Shown here: one piece after another, positions 1-7,487 of the stretch
How the letters are laid out: each line of letters opens with the position of its first letter
Position numbering within the stretch: the first letter of the stretch is position 1
From: Mesorhizobium sp. M2E.F.Ca.ET.219.01.1.1
GTDB lineage: Bacteria > Pseudomonadota > Alphaproteobacteria > Rhizobiales > Rhizobiaceae
Length of the DNA stretch: 64,000 bases
NCBI RefSeq assembly: GCF_004016445.2
Contig: NZ_SADT02000004.1
Location: 310,001-374,000, forward strand
Reading direction: 5' to 3'
Program-made: the position numbers and the translations under genes
Notes under the pieces: model-generated
What the model was told of the DNA's origin: nothing
The model's input: the letters and a program-made list of their open reading frames with translations, nothing else
Databases searched by the model: none

Positions 1-1099
1 CGCCGATGCAGAAATGGATGCCGGCGCCGAAGGAGACGTTCTTCTGGTCCATGCGGGCCGGATTGAAGGTATCGGGTTCGGCAAAAGCCAGGGGATCGTG
101 ATTGGCCATGCCGAGCAGCAGCGCGACCATTTCGCCTGGCTTGACCGATATGCCTGGCGAAACTTCGATTTCCTCATAGGCATAGCGCAGGAACATGTGT
201 AGCGGCGCGTCGAAGCGCAGGCATTCCTCGACTGCCGCGACGTTCTTTTCTGGCGTTTCAAAGAACCGGCGCGGATCGCCGCCCTGGGCCAGGATCGAAC
301 GTACCGCATTGCCGGTTTGGTGCACTGTCGCTTCGTGGCCGGCATTGAGAAGCAGGATCGCCGAGGAAACCAGCTCGTCTTCCGACAGCTTCTGGCCGTG
401 GTCCCGGGCCTCTATCAGCAGCGACAGCAGGTCGTCGCCAGGCTTCTTGCGCCGCTCGGCGACGAAGCCGCGCAGGAACGCGGCGAAATCGCGCGCGGCG
501 CGGTTGGCGGTGTCCTCGGTTTCCCGCGTGCGGCCATGCATGTACATGGCGACCATTTGATGCGACCAGTCGAGCAGTTGCGGCCCCATCTCGACCGGCA
601 CGCCGAGCATCTCGGCGATGATGGTGATCGGCAGGGGCGAGGCGTAGGCAGGCAGCAGGTCGACGCCGTTTGGCTCGAAGCGGTCGACCAGCTCGTTAGC
701 CAATACCTCGATGCGTGGCCTGAGCCGCTCGACCTGGCGTGAGACGAAGGCGCGGTTGACCAGCGTCCGCAGCCGGGTGTGCACTGGCGGCTCGAGTTCC
801 AGCATGGAATTGGCCTCGATCGCATCAAAGGCCACGAGGTGCGAGCGGTCGTCGCCAATGCCGCGGCTGTCGGGAATACCGGCCGGATTCTGGCGGCCGA
901 AACGGCGGTCGCGCAGCAGCCGGTTGACGTCGTCGAAACCGCCAAAGCACCAGAAACCGTAGTCTTCCCAGAAGAAGGCGTTGGCAGTGCCGTGCAGGAA
1001 GGCATAGGCCTCGTAAGGGTTCTGCACGAAGGCCGGCTCGTGCGGATCGAGGCACAGGCGGCGACCGGACGGGTCGAAGGCGAGATAAGCTGGCGTCAT
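1..1099 (-). CDS. Cytochrome P450 (3' end beyond window)
   Basis: Bacterial class I cytochrome P450, a soluble haem monooxygenase needing separate ferredoxin and reductase partners; none is seen here. The reading frame runs from an ATG at 1099 off the left edge, so about 366 residues are visible and the C-terminus is missing. Visible motifs are the K-helix ExxR (EECLR), an I-helix AGHEAT and the haem-binding loop FGAGIHFCIG with the thiolate Cys at 8-10, which is almost at the window edge. In AGHEAT an Ala takes the place of the first Thr in the common AGHETT form. Substrate cannot be told. It is followed upstream by a same-strand unknown gene 80 bp away. Confidence 0.93.
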   Translation of the reverse strand, partial: MTPAYLAFDPSGRRLCLDPHEPAFVQNPYEAYAFLHGTANAFFWEDYGFWCFGGFDDVNRLLRDRRFGRQNPAGIPDSRGIGDDRSHLVAFDAIEANSMLELEPPVHTRLRTLVNRAFVSRQVERLRPRIEVLANELVDRFEPNGVDLLPAYASPLPITIIAEMLGVPVEMGPQLLDWSHQMVAMYMHGRTRETEDTANRAARDFAAFLRGFVAERRKKPGDDLLSLLIEARDHGQKLSEDELVSSAILLLNAGHEATVHQTGNAVRSILAQGGDPRRFFETPEKNVAAVEECLRFDAPLHMFLRYAYEEIEVSPGISVKPGEMVALLLGMANHDPLAFAEPDTFNPARMDQKNVSFGAGIHFCIG

Positions 1100-1179
1100 G
1101 CTCGATCTTTAGCGCGCCTTGTCAGTCCGATGCCAGACAATGTCTGGGCGCCCGGGACGGAGAAGCGTTGAGCCAGCCG

Positions 1180-1908
1180 CTAATGTCCTGTCTTCAGGAT
1201 GCTCGCCACCTTGGCGGCAATTGCCGCATCGAGCGCCGGCCAGTTCGCCAGCAGCTCGCGCGGAAAACGGTAGGTGAGGCTGAGCTCGTCGCCGACCTGG
1301 ATGTCGCGCTCGCAAGGCGCCAGCGATTCTTCCGCGCTCGGCCCGCTGAGGCAGCGGGCCACGAACGGATCCTTGCCGGGGCGCTCGGCGACGGCCAGCA
1401 CCTCGTTGAGATAGCCTGATTTTTCGCTGAAAGCGTAAACCGTCGTGCCGCCCGGGCCGGGGGTGCCGGGCTTTTCGATCAGGGCGCTGTAGATCGGCGC
1501 GAAACGGCCGCTCATGTCGCGCGACATCATGCGCGGCTCGAACGACAGGAAGATGATCTTCCTGGTCGTCGTGTGGTTGAAGTCGTCGCGCGCGGCCGCG
1601 CTGTAGCCGTCCATCTCGGGATAGCGCAGATAGAGATCGAGCCGCGAGGCAATGCCGTCTCGCCTCGCCTGGTCGAAGCGGATGAAGTTTGCCGGCACGC
1701 TGATCAGATTATTGCCCATGACGATCCGGCGCACCGTCGTGTCATCGGTATAGCCGGCCATGGCGATCGACCGTCCAAGCCATTTGCCGCCGACGCTGAT
1801 GGCCACCGAAAGCAGCGCGAGAGCCGCGAAAATATAGAAGACCCGCCTCATCAGGGTTGAGTCGACGACTTCGAAGTCCGGGCTCTCGGCGACATTTGCC
1901 TGTCTCAT
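1180..1908 (-). CDS. Single-pass membrane protein of unknown function
   Basis: A 242-residue protein I do not recognise as a named family. Residues about 20-42 form one hydrophobic segment (YIFAALALLSVAISVGG) preceded by Arg-Arg, suggesting an N-in anchor with a large periplasmic C-terminal domain. The start at 1908 is preferred to an in-frame upstream start at 1983 because it is preceded by GGGGAATTCG. It contains two Cys near the C-terminus (ARCLSG and APCERD) that could form a disulfide. It lies between the P450 gene on the same strand and a divergent small membrane protein. Confidence 0.7.
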   Translation of the reverse strand: MRQANVAESPDFEVVDSTLMRRVFYIFAALALLSVAISVGGKWLGRSIAMAGYTDDTTVRRIVMGNNLISVPANFIRFDQARRDGIASRLDLYLRYPEMDGYSAAARDDFNHTTTRKIIFLSFEPRMMSRDMSGRFAPIYSALIEKPGTPGPGGTTVYAFSEKSGYLNEVLAVAERPGKDPFVARCLSGPSAEESLAPCERDIQVGDELSLTYRFPRELLANWPALDAAIAAKVASILKTGH

Positions 1909-2017
1909 TCGAATTCCCCGATCCGCCTGCCTGTCCTTCGGCGGCACAGCCCGCGCGGCATGGCTCTTGCAGCGCGTTGGCACGACTGTGCGTTTTCATG
2001 GTAAACGGTTGGTAAAC

Positions 2018-2362
2018 ATGGATCCCATTGTGCTTGTTCTTTACGCTTTCGCGGTTGGTGTCACGGCCTGCGGGCTGGCCGGATCGGCCATGGAACTGTT
2101 GTCAGGCCGGCGCCTGGCCTTTGCCGAGCCCTATGTTTCGCCGGTCCATATCCTGCGCTCGCTCGCGGCAACGACTTGCGCCGGACCGTTCATGCTTACC
2201 AACGAGGCCTTGGCCGCCCGGCGAGAGGGCCGCATCGGCACGATGGCTCTGTTTTCCTGCGGCTGCACGGCCATCGCCTGGGCGCTGGCGCTCGGCGTCG
2301 TGCTCATCGCCATTGCATCCTGGGCGACCGAGAACTTAGGGTCTTTCGAATTCGCTGGTTGA
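2018..2362 (+). CDS. Small membrane protein of unknown function
   Basis: A 114-residue protein with hydrophobic segments at about residues 3-25 and 75-100 and a hydrophilic middle, so probably two membrane spans. An in-frame start exists at 1967, but the region before 2018 (QRVGTTVRF) looks non-coding and the ATG at 2018 opens directly onto the first membrane span. It ends 19 bp before the gamma carbonic anhydrase-like gene and may share its transcript. No family assigned. Confidence 0.6.
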   Translation: MDPIVLVLYAFAVGVTACGLAGSAMELLSGRRLAFAEPYVSPVHILRSLAATTCAGPFMLTNEALAARREGRIGTMALFSCGCTAIAWALALGVVLIAIASWATENLGSFEFAG

Positions 2363-2381
2363 GACGATTCGGAGACGGACA

Positions 2382-2909
2382 ATGCCGGTCTATGCGATCG
2401 ATGGGAAAGCGCCTGAGTTCGAGGACGCCGACACGAACTGGATCGCGCCCGACGCCACGCTGATCGGCAATATCCGGATCGGGCGCAATGTCGGCTTCTG
2501 GTTCGGCGTCGCCATCCGCGGCGACGGCGAGCCGATCACGATCGGCGCCGATACCAATGTGCAGGAACATACGATCATGCACACCGATCCGGGCTTTCCG
2601 CTGACTATCGGCGAAGGCTGCACGATCGGCCACAGGGCGCTGCTGCATGGCTGCACGATCGGCGACAACAGCCTGATCGGCATGGGTGCCATCGTGTTGA
2701 ACGGCGCCAGGATCGGCAACAACTCGCTGGTCGGCGCTGGCGCGCTGGTGACGGAAAACAAGGTTTTTCCCGACAATTCGCTGATCGTCGGCTCGCCCGC
2801 CAAGGTGATCAGGACGCTGGACGAAGCGGCAATCGAGCGGCTGCGCGTCTCGGCGGCGCACTACGTGGCCAACGCCAAACGCTTCAAGGCTAAGCTGACG
2901 GTGGTATAA
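2382..2909 (+). CDS. Gamma carbonic anhydrase family protein
   Basis: A 175-residue left-handed beta-helix protein built of hexapeptide repeats (IGNIRIG, TIGEGCTIG, RIGNNSLVGAG), as in the gamma carbonic anhydrase / YrdA / PaaY family. The three expected zinc-binding His are visible at about residues 67 (TIMHTD), 84 (IGHRAL) and 89 (LLHGC). The family forms trimers with the metal at subunit interfaces. Many members are not proven carbonic anhydrases, so hydration of CO2 is a family-level inference. Length matches the family. The gene starts 19 bp after a small membrane protein gene and converges on the ankyrin gene. Confidence 0.92.
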   Translation: MPVYAIDGKAPEFEDADTNWIAPDATLIGNIRIGRNVGFWFGVAIRGDGEPITIGADTNVQEHTIMHTDPGFPLTIGEGCTIGHRALLHGCTIGDNSLIGMGAIVLNGARIGNNSLVGAGALVTENKVFPDNSLIVGSPAKVIRTLDEAAIERLRVSAAHYVANAKRFKAKLTVV

Positions 2910-2929
2910 GGGCGGCCGCGCGCCGCGCG

Positions 2930-3490
2930 TCATCCGCAGCGGCTGTTCATCGCTTCACGCAGCAGAAAGGCGCCGGCCTCGAAGCCGGCCTCTTCGGCGC
3001 CTTCCAATGGCGTCTCATAGTCGTCGATGCGGGTCCTTAGCGACGGGTCCGCGCCCGAGAGCAGCAGCAGGTGGATTGCCTCGACGTCACGCCGCGAAAC
3101 CGCGTAGTGCAGGGGCGTCCAGTCGTTCACGCCGCGCATATTCGGATCGGCGCCATGCTCGAGCAGGACATGGATGACGTCCAGCCTGTCCGGCCTTTCC
3201 GTCGACAATGCCGCGATGATCGAAGGAAAGCCGGCCAGATCTTCGTAGTTCGGGTTCGAGCCGGCATCGAGAAGCGCGGTGATGAACGCGGCCGGGCTCC
3301 AGTAGATCGCATATTCCAGCGGATGGCCAAGGCCGAGCTCGAATGGCATCCGCTCGTCGAACCAGCGTGCGGAGCCGCCGAGCGCAACGCCCAGGGCCGC
3401 GAAATCTCCGGCCTTGAACGCTTCGTCTATAGCCTTGAAAAGCCGGTGTCGGGCGCCGCGATCCTCAGGGACTTCCAGCATCGCCTTCAT
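2930..3490 (-). CDS. Ankyrin repeat protein
   Basis: A soluble 186-residue protein with about three to four ankyrin-type repeats, the clearest being the run containing VLLEHGADPN, WTPLHYAV and LLLSGADPS. It probably acts through protein-protein contact; no catalytic domain or signal peptide is seen. The ATG at 3490 (MKAMLEVPED) is chosen over a TTG at 3562, because the intervening residues look non-coding. The gene converges with the gamma carbonic anhydrase gene, with stops 20 bp apart. The partner or function cannot be inferred from context. Confidence 0.85.
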   Translation of the reverse strand: MKAMLEVPEDRGARHRLFKAIDEAFKAGDFAALGVALGGSARWFDERMPFELGLGHPLEYAIYWSPAAFITALLDAGSNPNYEDLAGFPSIIAALSTERPDRLDVIHVLLEHGADPNMRGVNDWTPLHYAVSRRDVEAIHLLLLSGADPSLRTRIDDYETPLEGAEEAGFEAGAFLLREAMNSRCG

Positions 3491-3604
3491 CCGCAATGAG
3501 CGAACTATATTGCGCCCTTCCACCTCGCTCGGAAAGCCCGTCTCGGCGGCGGCCCTCGGCAAGATCCCGGTCGTTTGCCCTCGACAGACGCGGCCTAAAA
3601 CAGC

Positions 3605-3680
3605 GGAGCCGGCCCCGGGGACAGGGGCCGGCTCCTAAAACCCGGTCGTTGGGGACGGGGAGGGTGGGGACTCGACCGGG
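3605..3680 (+). other. Strong hairpin followed by a hairpin with a G-quadruplex-type loop
   Basis: Two adjacent structures in the 243 bp gap between the ankyrin gene and the peptidase gene. The first is a perfect 12 bp stem (3605-3616 with 3624-3635, GGAGCCGGCCCC on the left) with a 7-nt loop. The second has 8 bp arms CCCGGTCG (3641-3648) and CGACCGGG (3673-3680) enclosing GGGGACGGGGAGGGTGGGG at 3651-3669, which fits the four-run G-quadruplex pattern. CTTTCTCTCT follows, so it could also act as a weak terminator for plus-strand transcripts. Function is unknown. Confidence 0.55.
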
Positions 3681-3733
3681 CTTTCTCTCTGGGCGCGCCG
3701 CGTCACCGCGACGTGCCCGATCGCTTTGCCGCC

Positions 3734-4339
3734 TTAGCGGACGCTGGCGACCGCGTCCTCGCGGCCGTCGTTGATCGTCACCCAAACGCCGGAATTCTCA
3801 GTCGATTGACGCTTGAGATAGGTGTAGACCGTATCGTTCCAGGCGAGCACTTTCGGCTCGAGATTGTCGAGGATGAACTCGCCGAGGCTGGTGCGCACGG
3901 TGAGCACGGCATGGCCATCGCCATTCGGCTGGCGCACCACCGTCATCAACAGATTGCCGGCCGGGACACCCGCGGCCATCAGCTCGCGACGCTTCTCCAG
4001 CGCGTAGTCCTCGCAATCGCCAACGCCATTGTCGGGATAGGCCCAGTATTCCTCGACACCGTAGATTTCCATGTCGGTGCGCGGCTTGACGCGGGTGTTG
4101 ACCGAATTGTTGACGTTAACGATCGTCGCCCATAGCTTGCGCGTCAGTTCGACCGGCGACCCCTTCGGCGTCCGCTCGTTGCATTCGCCCGGAATGCGCT
4201 GACAGAAATCATAGTGACCGACCGGCTGGGTGGTGCGGCCACCCGTATGCATGTAAACCGGCCCTGCGCTTGCCGTGCCCCAGGCGGAAAGCTGCATCGC
4301 CATTGCCAAGAGCAACAGCTTGCCCCTCGTCATTTTCAT
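3734..4339 (-). CDS. Secreted transglutaminase-like cysteine peptidase (BTLCP / DUF920)
   Basis: A 201-residue bacterial transglutaminase-like cysteine proteinase. Residues 1-26 form a signal peptide ending near ASAG, so the protein is exported. The catalytic triad of the family is visible as Cys109 (GVGDCEDYA), His143 (DGHAVLTV) and Asp158 (FILDNLEP). The start at 4339 is set by the signal peptide and an upstream GGGGAG. Related proteins in other proteobacteria (LapG) cleave a surface adhesin under c-di-GMP control, and a PilZ gene lies 240 bp upstream. However, no LapD or adhesin gene is seen, so that role is only a suggestion. Confidence 0.9.
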   Translation of the reverse strand: MKMTRGKLLLLAMAMQLSAWGTASAGPVYMHTGGRTTQPVGHYDFCQRIPGECNERTPKGSPVELTRKLWATIVNVNNSVNTRVKPRTDMEIYGVEEYWAYPDNGVGDCEDYALEKRRELMAAGVPAGNLLMTVVRQPNGDGHAVLTVRTSLGEFILDNLEPKVLAWNDTVYTYLKRQSTENSGVWVTINDGREDAVASVR

Positions 4340-4580
4340 TCTTGTAGTCTCCCCGTTTGAGGAGACTGTGCCACGTTGGGATTTATTTGACGCAAAAACC
4401 CGAAGTAGACATTGAGTAAAACGCCAGTAGAATAAACATAAAAGTTGAACTATCGCAGTCTCAGGCTGTTCAGATTTGGGACGTTCTGACAGCCGCTGGG
4501 CGGTCCACTTCCGGAGCAAAATCTGGCAACAAAAAACCGGCCTCCAAGGGCCGGTTCGCTGCGCTGGCGGTGAGGTTATG
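4340..4580. other. AT-rich intergenic region upstream of the peptidase gene
   Basis: This 241 bp gap separates the peptidase start from the end of the PilZ gene, both on the minus strand. Positions about 4375-4470 are clearly richer in A and T than the surroundings and probably carry the peptidase promoter. The distal part holds the terminator of the PilZ gene (4530-4556). No open reading frame is credible here. Confidence 0.5.
4530..4556 (-). terminator. Intrinsic terminator after the PilZ gene
   Basis: Read on the minus strand, the sequence is ACCGGCCC, a short loop, GGCCGGT, then a run of T (4530-4536 is AAAAAAA-rich on the plus strand). It lies 25 bp beyond the PilZ stop codon, the expected position for a rho-independent terminator. 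Confidence 0.8.
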
Positions 4581-5198
4581 TCAGGACCGCGGCGCGTTGA
4601 ATTCCTGGTCGAGCGTTTCCGGCCGCTGGATGACCGCGAATTCGATGGCGACGCCGTCCTCGAAATGGCGCACCACCTGGCCGCGCATGGTTCCAAGCAT
4701 GACCTGGATGCCGATCGCCGGCTTGACGTCGATCTCGATCGCGGCACCCGAGAGCGACAGGTCGATGATGCGGCACTGATACTGGCGCCCGTCGGTAAGC
4801 TGCAGGACGCTCATCGGATTTCGCGGCGCCACGCGCTCGTGGCGACGATCCTCGGGCAGGTCCAACTCATGCTTGTTGGCAAGCCAGGTGAGCTGCGCGG
4901 CAAGCTTGTCCTTCTTGCGATCCGAGGCGATGACGGTCATGGCGAAACCGTCCTGCGACGTGCGCGTCACGATCCCCTCGACGCGGCCGATATGGTCGAT
5001 ATAGGCGATGACCTTCTCGCCCGGCATGCCGATACGGTCAGTGCGCAGCGCGACGTTGCCGGGTGACATATCGATCACCTGGCATGGATGCTCGGTGCGG
5101 TCTTCCAGCATGAAGCGCCCGTAGATCTTGACCCGGACACGCTGGAAGTTGCGCCGCTCAGCTCGTGACGGTGCAAATTCTACCGCCGCTGACCTCAT
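4581..5198 (-). CDS. Tandem PilZ-domain protein (c-di-GMP receptor)
   Basis: A 205-residue cytoplasmic protein with two PilZ domains. The first (about residues 12-95) shows RRNFQRVRV followed by DMSPGNVALRT. The second (about 115-195) shows RRHERVAPR followed by DLSLSGAAIEI. These are the RxxxR and (D/N)xSxxG motifs that bind cyclic di-GMP, and both are intact in the second domain, while the first has a Pro in DMSPGN. It likely transduces c-di-GMP levels to an output such as motility or surface polysaccharide. A PAS-domain gene lies 173 bp upstream on the same strand and may belong to the same circuit. Confidence 0.92.
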   Translation of the reverse strand: MRSAAVEFAPSRAERRNFQRVRVKIYGRFMLEDRTEHPCQVIDMSPGNVALRTDRIGMPGEKVIAYIDHIGRVEGIVTRTSQDGFAMTVIASDRKKDKLAAQLTWLANKHELDLPEDRRHERVAPRNPMSVLQLTDGRQYQCRIIDLSLSGAAIEIDVKPAIGIQVMLGTMRGQVVRHFEDGVAIEFAVIQRPETLDQEFNAPRS

Positions 5199-5371
5199 GA
5201 CTGCCTACACCCCATTGGCGTTCCGCGCGACGATGCGTGGAATCTCGCCCGAAAAACTACAGCGAAGCAGGTTAACAAACGGGAAAAATCGGGCGCGAAA
5301 GCCCGGGCTTGGAGACTTGTATGGCGTAGAAAATCAGCCGCGGGCGACAGGAAAATCCCGCGCGGCCAGGC

Positions 5372-6016
5372 TCATTCGTGACGTCCGCCGTCGAGGACGA
5401 CGAGGTGGCGGATGCGGCGCACGCGGCCGAGCGCTGAAATGGTTTCCGGGGGATCGAATTCGGACGGAACGAGTGATGGAACCTCGATCGCCGGCCGGTT
5501 CTTCAGGAACATCGGTTCCTTGTCGGGATCTATCACCCGGATCGTGTCGATGAGCGCGTCGGCGAGCGGGTCCGCCCCGAGCCAGAACGGCTTTTCGGCA
5601 GCGCTGATAATGCCGAGGCAGCGCGGGTTCTCGTGGCCGCCATCCAACGGCAGCGCCAGGAGCTCGAATTTGTTGGAACGGCCGTTGCGGCTGAATCCCT
5701 CGTAAGTCATGAACAGCACCGATTTCTGATCGAAAACGCCCTGCATCAGCCGCGACACCAGGCGTTGGTCCTTCTCCCGCCACAGCGAAGGAAAAGAGAA
5801 GCCCTTGAGCTCGCGCCCGTAATAGGCGCAAAGCCTCGTGCCGGCCAGCCGGAACACCGCTTCGCCGCGGGTATCGCGCTCGAGGATGAAGGTGTCGGCC
5901 AGAAGCGACTTGATGTCGGCCGGCTCCACTTCCGAGCGCTTCGGGGCGAGGCGGCCATCACGCAGCTGGTTCCAATATTGGAACAGCGCGATTGATCCTT
6001 TTTCTTTCATGTCCAT
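5372..6016 (-). CDS. PAS-domain protein (PAS_5 type)
   Basis: A soluble 214-residue protein resembling the alphaproteobacterial PAS_5 group: an N-terminal PAS-like domain (about residues 8-160, with YWNQLRDGR, FRLAGTRLCAYYGREL and a Trp near SLWREKD) and a short charged C-terminal tail. No kinase, GGDEF, EAL or DNA-binding domain is attached, so it probably acts by contacting another protein. The ATG at 6016 has GGAG just upstream; an ATG at 6010 is also possible. It sits directly upstream of the tandem PilZ gene on the same strand. Confidence 0.8.
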   Translation of the reverse strand: MDMKEKGSIALFQYWNQLRDGRLAPKRSEVEPADIKSLLADTFILERDTRGEAVFRLAGTRLCAYYGRELKGFSFPSLWREKDQRLVSRLMQGVFDQKSVLFMTYEGFSRNGRSNKFELLALPLDGGHENPRCLGIISAAEKPFWLGADPLADALIDTIRVIDPDKEPMFLKNRPAIEVPSLVPSEFDPPETISALGRVRRIRHLVVLDGGRHE

Positions 6017-6164
6017 TCCGCTCCGCACAATCTGTCTTTTGATGTCCCATCGGCGAACAGACAGGGCGCCCTCCGATGACCTTCATGCGGTGCGGAGCAG
6101 GATGCGTGCCAGTATCGTTAACGTTTGTTCACGCCTCGGGGTCGTTAAGGTTAACAAGTGGTTT

Positions 6165-6312
6165 ACATTGCATACCGCTGAGGCCCATGGCACATCAAAA
6201 CCACTCCAAAACGGCCGTTCTAGCGACGACCGGCAGCACTTCAGTCACGAGGTTACGGGGAGCAGGGGACTCGACCGGCCGTTCAGGGGGACACCTGGAC
6301 GGCCTCTTTTTT
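6165..6312 (+). ncRNA. Candidate small RNA ending at an orphan terminator
   Basis: Inferred only from the strong intrinsic terminator at its 3' end and the absence of a coding frame between 6030 and the terminator. The 5' end is a guess: a CATACC-like -10 at about 6171 and AT-rich sequence around 6150-6170 would place the start near 6175-6185, giving an RNA of about 130 nt. No match to a known Rhizobiales RNA family could be recognised by eye. Confidence 0.4.
6277..6312 (+). terminator. Orphan intrinsic terminator
   Basis: The stem is GGCCGT-T-CAGG paired with CCTG-G-ACGGCC around a GGGACA loop, followed by TCTTTTTTG. It is on the plus strand, whereas the nearest upstream gene (PAS) is transcribed away from it, so it does not terminate any annotated gene. 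Confidence 0.8.
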
Positions 6313-6436
6313 GATTCGACCCCGTTCTGATTCGCCCCTTTTGGGCCGGGACGCTGTGGCGATTAGCCGTTTGTGATTCGAACGGGCGTGATCTACATGC
6401 TCGCCGAAACCTCAAGTCCCAGACCCGCGAAGGCGC

Positions 6437-7174
6437 ATGAGCGAACCGGTAACCCCCGCTGAAACCGAACCGCCGCCCAACGAGGCGCCCGAGCCGCGGC
6501 GCCGCGAACCGGTGTTCAACCTGCCGCCGGTCGTGCTTGCGGTGATCGCCATTTGCGCGGTCGTCTATCTGCTACAGGAATTTGCACTGAACGAGACGCA
6601 GCAGATGGTGCTGCTCTATGACGGTGCCTTCATTCCGGTGCTCTACACCGGCAAATACGGCTTCGACTGGTTCCTGTTCACGCGTCCGTTCACCTATGCG
6701 TTCATGCATGGTGGCATTGCCCATATCGCCATCAACATGATCTGGCTTGCGGCCTTCGGCTCGCCGCTCGCCAATCGACTCGGCGCGCTGGGCTTCGCCG
6801 TATTCTACGCGGTGACCGGGCTGGCTTCGGTTGTTCTGTTCTGGGTGCTGCATCCCTATGGCGAGATGCCGCTCGTCGGTGCATCGGGCGCGATTTCCGG
6901 CATGATGGGCGCGGCCGCGCGCTACGGCTTCCGCATCGACCGGTCATCCGGCAGGGCGGCCTTCGCCGGCGAGCCGCTGCCGATCGCGGACGTGTTGCGC
7001 TCGCGCGGCGTCGTGACCTTTCTTGGCGTCTGGATGGTGATCAACCTGGCCACCGGCCTGCTCGGCTTCGCGCCGGGCGTCGATGGCCAGATCGCCTGGG
7101 AAGCCCATATCGGCGGCTTCGTCGCCGGCTTTTTCGGATTGCGTTTCTTCGACCGCCCGCTGGCTGCCGCTTAG
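6437..7174 (+). CDS. Rhomboid family intramembrane serine protease
   Basis: A 245-residue polytopic membrane protein of the rhomboid family, which cleaves transmembrane segments within the bilayer. The catalytic dyad is visible: Ser150 in GASGAISG and His224 in AHIGGFVAG. The HGGIAHIAINM segment (about 91-101) carries the conserved His and Asn of the oxyanion region. Residues 1-28 are a proline- and charge-rich cytoplasmic tail, followed by about six membrane spans. The stop codon TAG is the first triplet of a dispersed repeat that follows. Physiological substrate unknown. Confidence 0.95.
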   Translation: MSEPVTPAETEPPPNEAPEPRRREPVFNLPPVVLAVIAICAVVYLLQEFALNETQQMVLLYDGAFIPVLYTGKYGFDWFLFTRPFTYAFMHGGIAHIAINMIWLAAFGSPLANRLGALGFAVFYAVTGLASVVLFWVLHPYGEMPLVGASGAISGMMGAAARYGFRIDRSSGRAAFAGEPLPIADVLRSRGVVTFLGVWMVINLATGLLGFAPGVDGQIAWEAHIGGFVAGFFGLRFFDRPLAAA

Positions 7175-7276
7175 AGCAATTCCAGGAAAAGTGCGCAGCG
7201 GTTTTCCGTCCGGAATTGCGTAAAAACAAAGGCATGGAGCGGTTCGCGGTTTCCGTGAAACGGTGAAACGCTCTAG
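7172..7276 (+). repeat. Dispersed palindromic repeat, family A, full-length copy 1
   Basis: Core 7177-7224 has arms GCAATTCC and GGAATTGC with inner GGAAAA and TTTTCC. This copy is longer than the others: it continues through GAGCGGTTCGCGG to GAAACGCTCTAG at 7276, so its outer ends TAGAGC and GCTCTA are also inverted. The first three bases form the stop codon of the rhomboid gene. Other copies are at 13908, 32861, 53797 and 58018. Confidence 0.85.
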
Positions 7277-7487
7277 TCCTTAGGCGCACTTGAAAAGCAA
7301 CCAATCACGGCGCACGATGTTGCCATGCATGTCTCCCAAAAGTGCGCCGCGGTTTTGGGAAAACTATATGCATCAAAACACAGGCGCGCCTTGGCGCGCT
7401 TAGAGCCACCCGGTGTCTTACCAGGGGCGCGGGGGCTCAAAAGCCGGTCGGGGCGGGGAGCCGGCGTCAAAGGCAGTGGAGGACGCC
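7175..7487. other. Repeat-filled intergenic region between rhomboid and CBS genes
   Basis: This 313 bp gap holds a full copy of repeat family A, then a copy of family B (7326-7374), then about 110 bp of G-rich sequence leading into the CBS gene ribosome binding site (GTGGAGG at 7478-7484). An in-frame GTG at 7413 would extend the CBS protein by 25 Gly/Lys-rich residues, but it lacks a binding site. Confidence 0.6.
7326..7374 (-). repeat. Dispersed palindromic repeat, family B, copy 1
   Basis: Outer arms ATGCAT and inner arms CCCAAAA / TTTTGGG around a GC-rich centre containing GCGCC. A second copy in the opposite orientation occurs at 36793-36840. Such elements are common between genes in rhizobia. 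Confidence 0.7.

Larger units (their letters stand above)
6017..6436. other. Long intergenic region between PAS and rhomboid genes
   Basis: A 420 bp gap between divergent genes. It contains several GTTAAC-type tracts, a near match to the CtrA box (TTAA, 7 nt, TTTAC) at 6151-6166, and a strong plus-strand intrinsic terminator at 6277-6312 not preceded by any credible coding sequence. About 125 bp then remain before the rhomboid start, probably its promoter region. The arrangement suggests a small RNA. Confidence 0.5.

Noticed and set aside
3666..6278. A shared 14-mer, GGGGACTCGACCGG, at 3666-3679 and 6265-6278.
   Set aside because: At this length and GC content several such coincidences are expected in 64 kb, and flanking sequence does not match.
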